A stretch of 13,076 nucleotides of DNA from Actinomycetota bacterium. GTDB lineage: Bacteria > Actinomycetota > Geothermincolia > Fen-727 > Anoxymicrobiaceae. The notes under the pieces were generated by a model. That model was not told the origin of the DNA. It saw only the letters and a program-made list of their open reading frames with translations, and made no database searches. Made by a program: the position numbers and the translations under genes. This document shows positions 11,284 through 13,076 of the stretch, piece by piece. The stretch's first letter is position 1. Every line of letters starts with the position of its first letter. Location: NCBI GenBank assembly GCA_016649525.1, contig JAENXM010000024.1:1-13076 (forward strand), written 5' to 3'.

Positions 11284-13076
11284 TCAGGGTGAAGGCAGCG
11301 GCCCCTTGTCCACACAGGCCGGGGCCTCCCAGCCCATTATCTCGTATATGGTCGGCGATATGCTCCCGACTTCGACCTCCTTCTCATATTCAGAGCCGCC
11401 CTTGTAGCCCTCGTAGCCGGCCGGGGCCTTGAAGATAAGCGGTATATAGGATGTCTGCAGACCCCCATGCGCCGCGGGAAAACCCAACAGCACCGACTCG
11501 GGCATGGTGAAGCCGATGGTGAAACCCACCGCGTTGACTCCGGTTGATAGTACGTCACCGTGCGCCTCTATCTGGTAGTTGTAGAGCGGGAATATGAACA
11601 GGTCGGGCCACTTGTGGCCGTTCGGCTCGTCGGGATGCTCTATCCAGTATTCGGAATAAAGCTCCATCGGCCGGACCCTGCCGAATTTCCCGAAATCCTT
11701 TCCCTGTTCCATCTCCTTTCTGTCGACCACGGTCAGCGGCCTGACCTTCCCGAGCTCCTTGTCGTCAACCGTGAACTCCTCGAGTATCTTGTCTATGGCG
11801 GAGAGCTTCTTCGGGTCCTCGCACCAGATGAAGTTTATCTCGGTACCGCCGGACTCGAAGTAGTCCTCCTTGTACACGAGCCCCTGCTCCCGCAGTATCT
11901 GGCGCAGGTCCACGATCTCGTACCCCTTCTTCCGGTCCTTCATGTTCTCCATGCCGTGGTCGGAGAGAATCACGATGGTGCTGTCGTCATAGACGCCGCG
12001 TTCCTTCAACAGCCTGACGAAATCTCCGAAAAGGGCGTCCGCTTCACGGCAGATGTCGAGGCACTCTTCCCTGCGCATATACGGGTTGTATTTGTTCTCG
12101 TCCCTGGAAAGATTTTTCGGATTGCTCGTCAACCACTCATCTTGCGGCCACGAGGCGCCGGTGAAGTGACCGGTGTTGTCGAGGTCGGCCACGTTTATGT
12201 AGGAAACGTCCGGGTCTTCCTCCTCGATGGACCGGAAGAACATGTCCGTTATGTAGCGGTCCTCGGCGTGCATGCCTGGAGTCTTGGCGAAGAGAAGGGT
12301 TATGGGCATCGACAACATCCTCAGTCCGAATAACATGTCGAACTGGCCCAGGACGGTCGGGATAGTCACCTCCGCGCTGTTGTCGCTGTGGAAGAGACTG
12401 CGCGCAGAGGCCGACATATTATCCTTGGGATTATCGTCCGTCTTAGGGTCGCCGGCGTTCGTGTACTTCCACGGCGGCTTGAAGAAGAGCGGCCACCGCT
12501 CGCTGTGGCCCACTATATCCACCGATCTCTCGCCTTCCAGGTCGGCAAGCCAGTTCTTGTTCGACCAGAACCCGCACAGGGCCTCCCCGTCGGTGACGTC
12601 CTTGGCAACCTCGTACACCCGCTGGATCTGTTCGCCGTCCTCCCCGCAGCGCATGAGTTCCATGGTATTGGGCCCGGCAACGACCTCGTCGTGCTTGGTG
12701 AAGTCGACGTACGTACCGCCCACCATGTAAATGCCCTGGGTCCCTGTATATGTCCCGGCCAGGGCGTTCGTGTGGTTCATGTCGGTCGCGGAAGGAAGGT
12801 ATACACGTGCATTCTTGTAGTTGACGCCGTTCTTGAGGAAGGCTCGCGTGTTCGGCATCAGCCAGTCACCTTCCCTGCCCGGGCCGGTACCCGCGCTGTC
12901 AAGGTACAGGTACTGCGGGTCCATCGAGTCGACAGCCCAGTAGTAGATGTTGCGAACGTCCGTGATCTCAACAGCCACGCTCGACTCCTCGCTGCGGCCG
13001 AGACTGCTCTCAGCAGAAACGGTCATGTCGAGCCTGTCGCCGACAGCCGCACCCGGTGGAGGAACCACGTTCATCC
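11284..13076 (-). CDS. Alkaline-phosphatase-superfamily phosphodiesterase/hydrolase (N-terminus beyond window)
   Basis: The frame is open to the right edge, so the N-terminus is missing; the methionine at 13074 is internal. The visible 596 residues begin with the end of a beta-rich, Ig-like segment (MTVSAESSLGRSEESSVAVEI). They continue into the alkaline phosphatase fold of type I phosphodiesterases and nucleotide pyrophosphatases. The two-metal site is complete by eye: Asp in AVDSMDPQYLY, the probable nucleophile Thr in PSATDMNHTNALAG, Asp and His in NVADLDNTGHFTG, Asp and His in VILSDHGMENM, and a final His in GFPAAHGGLQTSYIP. These enzymes cleave phosphate mono- or diesters, usually outside the cytoplasm; the Ig-like N-terminal part fits export or cell-surface location. 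The substrate is unknown. A stable hairpin follows the stop codon. Confidence 0.85.
   Translation of the reverse strand, partial: MNVVPPPGAAVGDRLDMTVSAESSLGRSEESSVAVEITDVRNIYYWAVDSMDPQYLYLDSAGTGPGREGDWLMPNTRAFLKNGVNYKNARVYLPSATDMNHTNALAGTYTGTQGIYMVGGTYVDFTKHDEVVAGPNTMELMRCGEDGEQIQRVYEVAKDVTDGEALCGFWSNKNWLADLEGERSVDIVGHSERWPLFFKPPWKYTNAGDPKTDDNPKDNMSASARSLFHSDNSAEVTIPTVLGQFDMLFGLRMLSMPITLLFAKTPGMHAEDRYITDMFFRSIEEEDPDVSYINVADLDNTGHFTGASWPQDEWLTSNPKNLSRDENKYNPYMRREECLDICREADALFGDFVRLLKERGVYDDSTIVILSDHGMENMKDRKKGYEIVDLRQILREQGLVYKEDYFESGGTEINFIWCEDPKKLSAIDKILEEFTVDDKELGKVRPLTVVDRKEMEQGKDFGKFGRVRPMELYSEYWIEHPDEPNGHKWPDLFIFPLYNYQIEAHGDVLSTGVNAVGFTIGFTMPESVLLGFPAAHGGLQTSYIPLIFKAPAGYEGYKGGSEYEKEVEVGSISPTIYEIMGWEAPACVDKGPLPSP

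Noticed and set aside
1..13076. A defence, mobile or CRISPR system
   Set aside because: No transposase, integrase, nuclease, repeat-spacer array, attachment duplication or tRNA border was found when reading both strands; the genes are metabolic, transport and surface functions.

Overview
The window looks like chromosomal DNA of a moderately GC-rich free-living bacterium, probably an uncultured Actinomycetota-type lineage. This is inferred from the GC-rich third codon positions, GTG/TTG starts, strong Shine-Dalgarno (SD) sites and a decayed fragment of a surface protein with the ERPMYFNY...GGHDV signature that I associate with such genomes. I saw no phage, transposon, CRISPR or defence genes. 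Nearly all genes lie on the minus strand; only the RRM protein and the SHOCT membrane protein are on the plus strand.

Layout from left to right: (1) 1-1801, an NRAMP-family transporter with a non-canonical metal site, followed by a twin PRC-barrel protein cut by the window edge. (2) 1944-2456, a small lipoprotein with its own terminator. (3) 2553-6355, a run of three minus-strand genes read from right to left: a saccharopine-dehydrogenase-like oxidoreductase, an FGGY sugar kinase and a CruF-type carotenoid hydratase homologue. (4) 6356-6874, a non-coding stretch holding a C-terminal relic of a surface protein and then the promoter and leader of the RRM gene. (5) 6875-7171, an RRM-type RNA-binding protein with a glycine tail. 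(6) 7230-9378, a rhamnulokinase preceded by a possible Cys-rich mini-ORF and followed by a 54-codon ORF and a frameshifted ferredoxin-like gene. (7) 9443-9718, a SHOCT membrane protein and a cluster of repeated GC hairpins. (8) 9846-11051, an M24-family peptidase homologue. (9) 11284-13076, an alkaline-phosphatase-superfamily hydrolase, N-terminally cut by the window edge.

The most notable signal is the RRM gene's leader. It has a good sigma-70-type promoter, a short 5' hairpin, a 16-codon leader peptide ORF with its own SD whose coding sequence runs through a perfect intrinsic terminator, and a stop codon inside the SD of the RRM gene. This arrangement predicts attenuation and translational coupling of an RNA-binding protein. 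Other points of interest are the DAGG/IAPW metal site of the NRAMP protein paired with a PRC-barrel partner, the M24 homologue lacking one of its metal-binding glutamates, and the broken iron-sulfur gene. All functional statements rest on reading motifs by eye; no database search was run.
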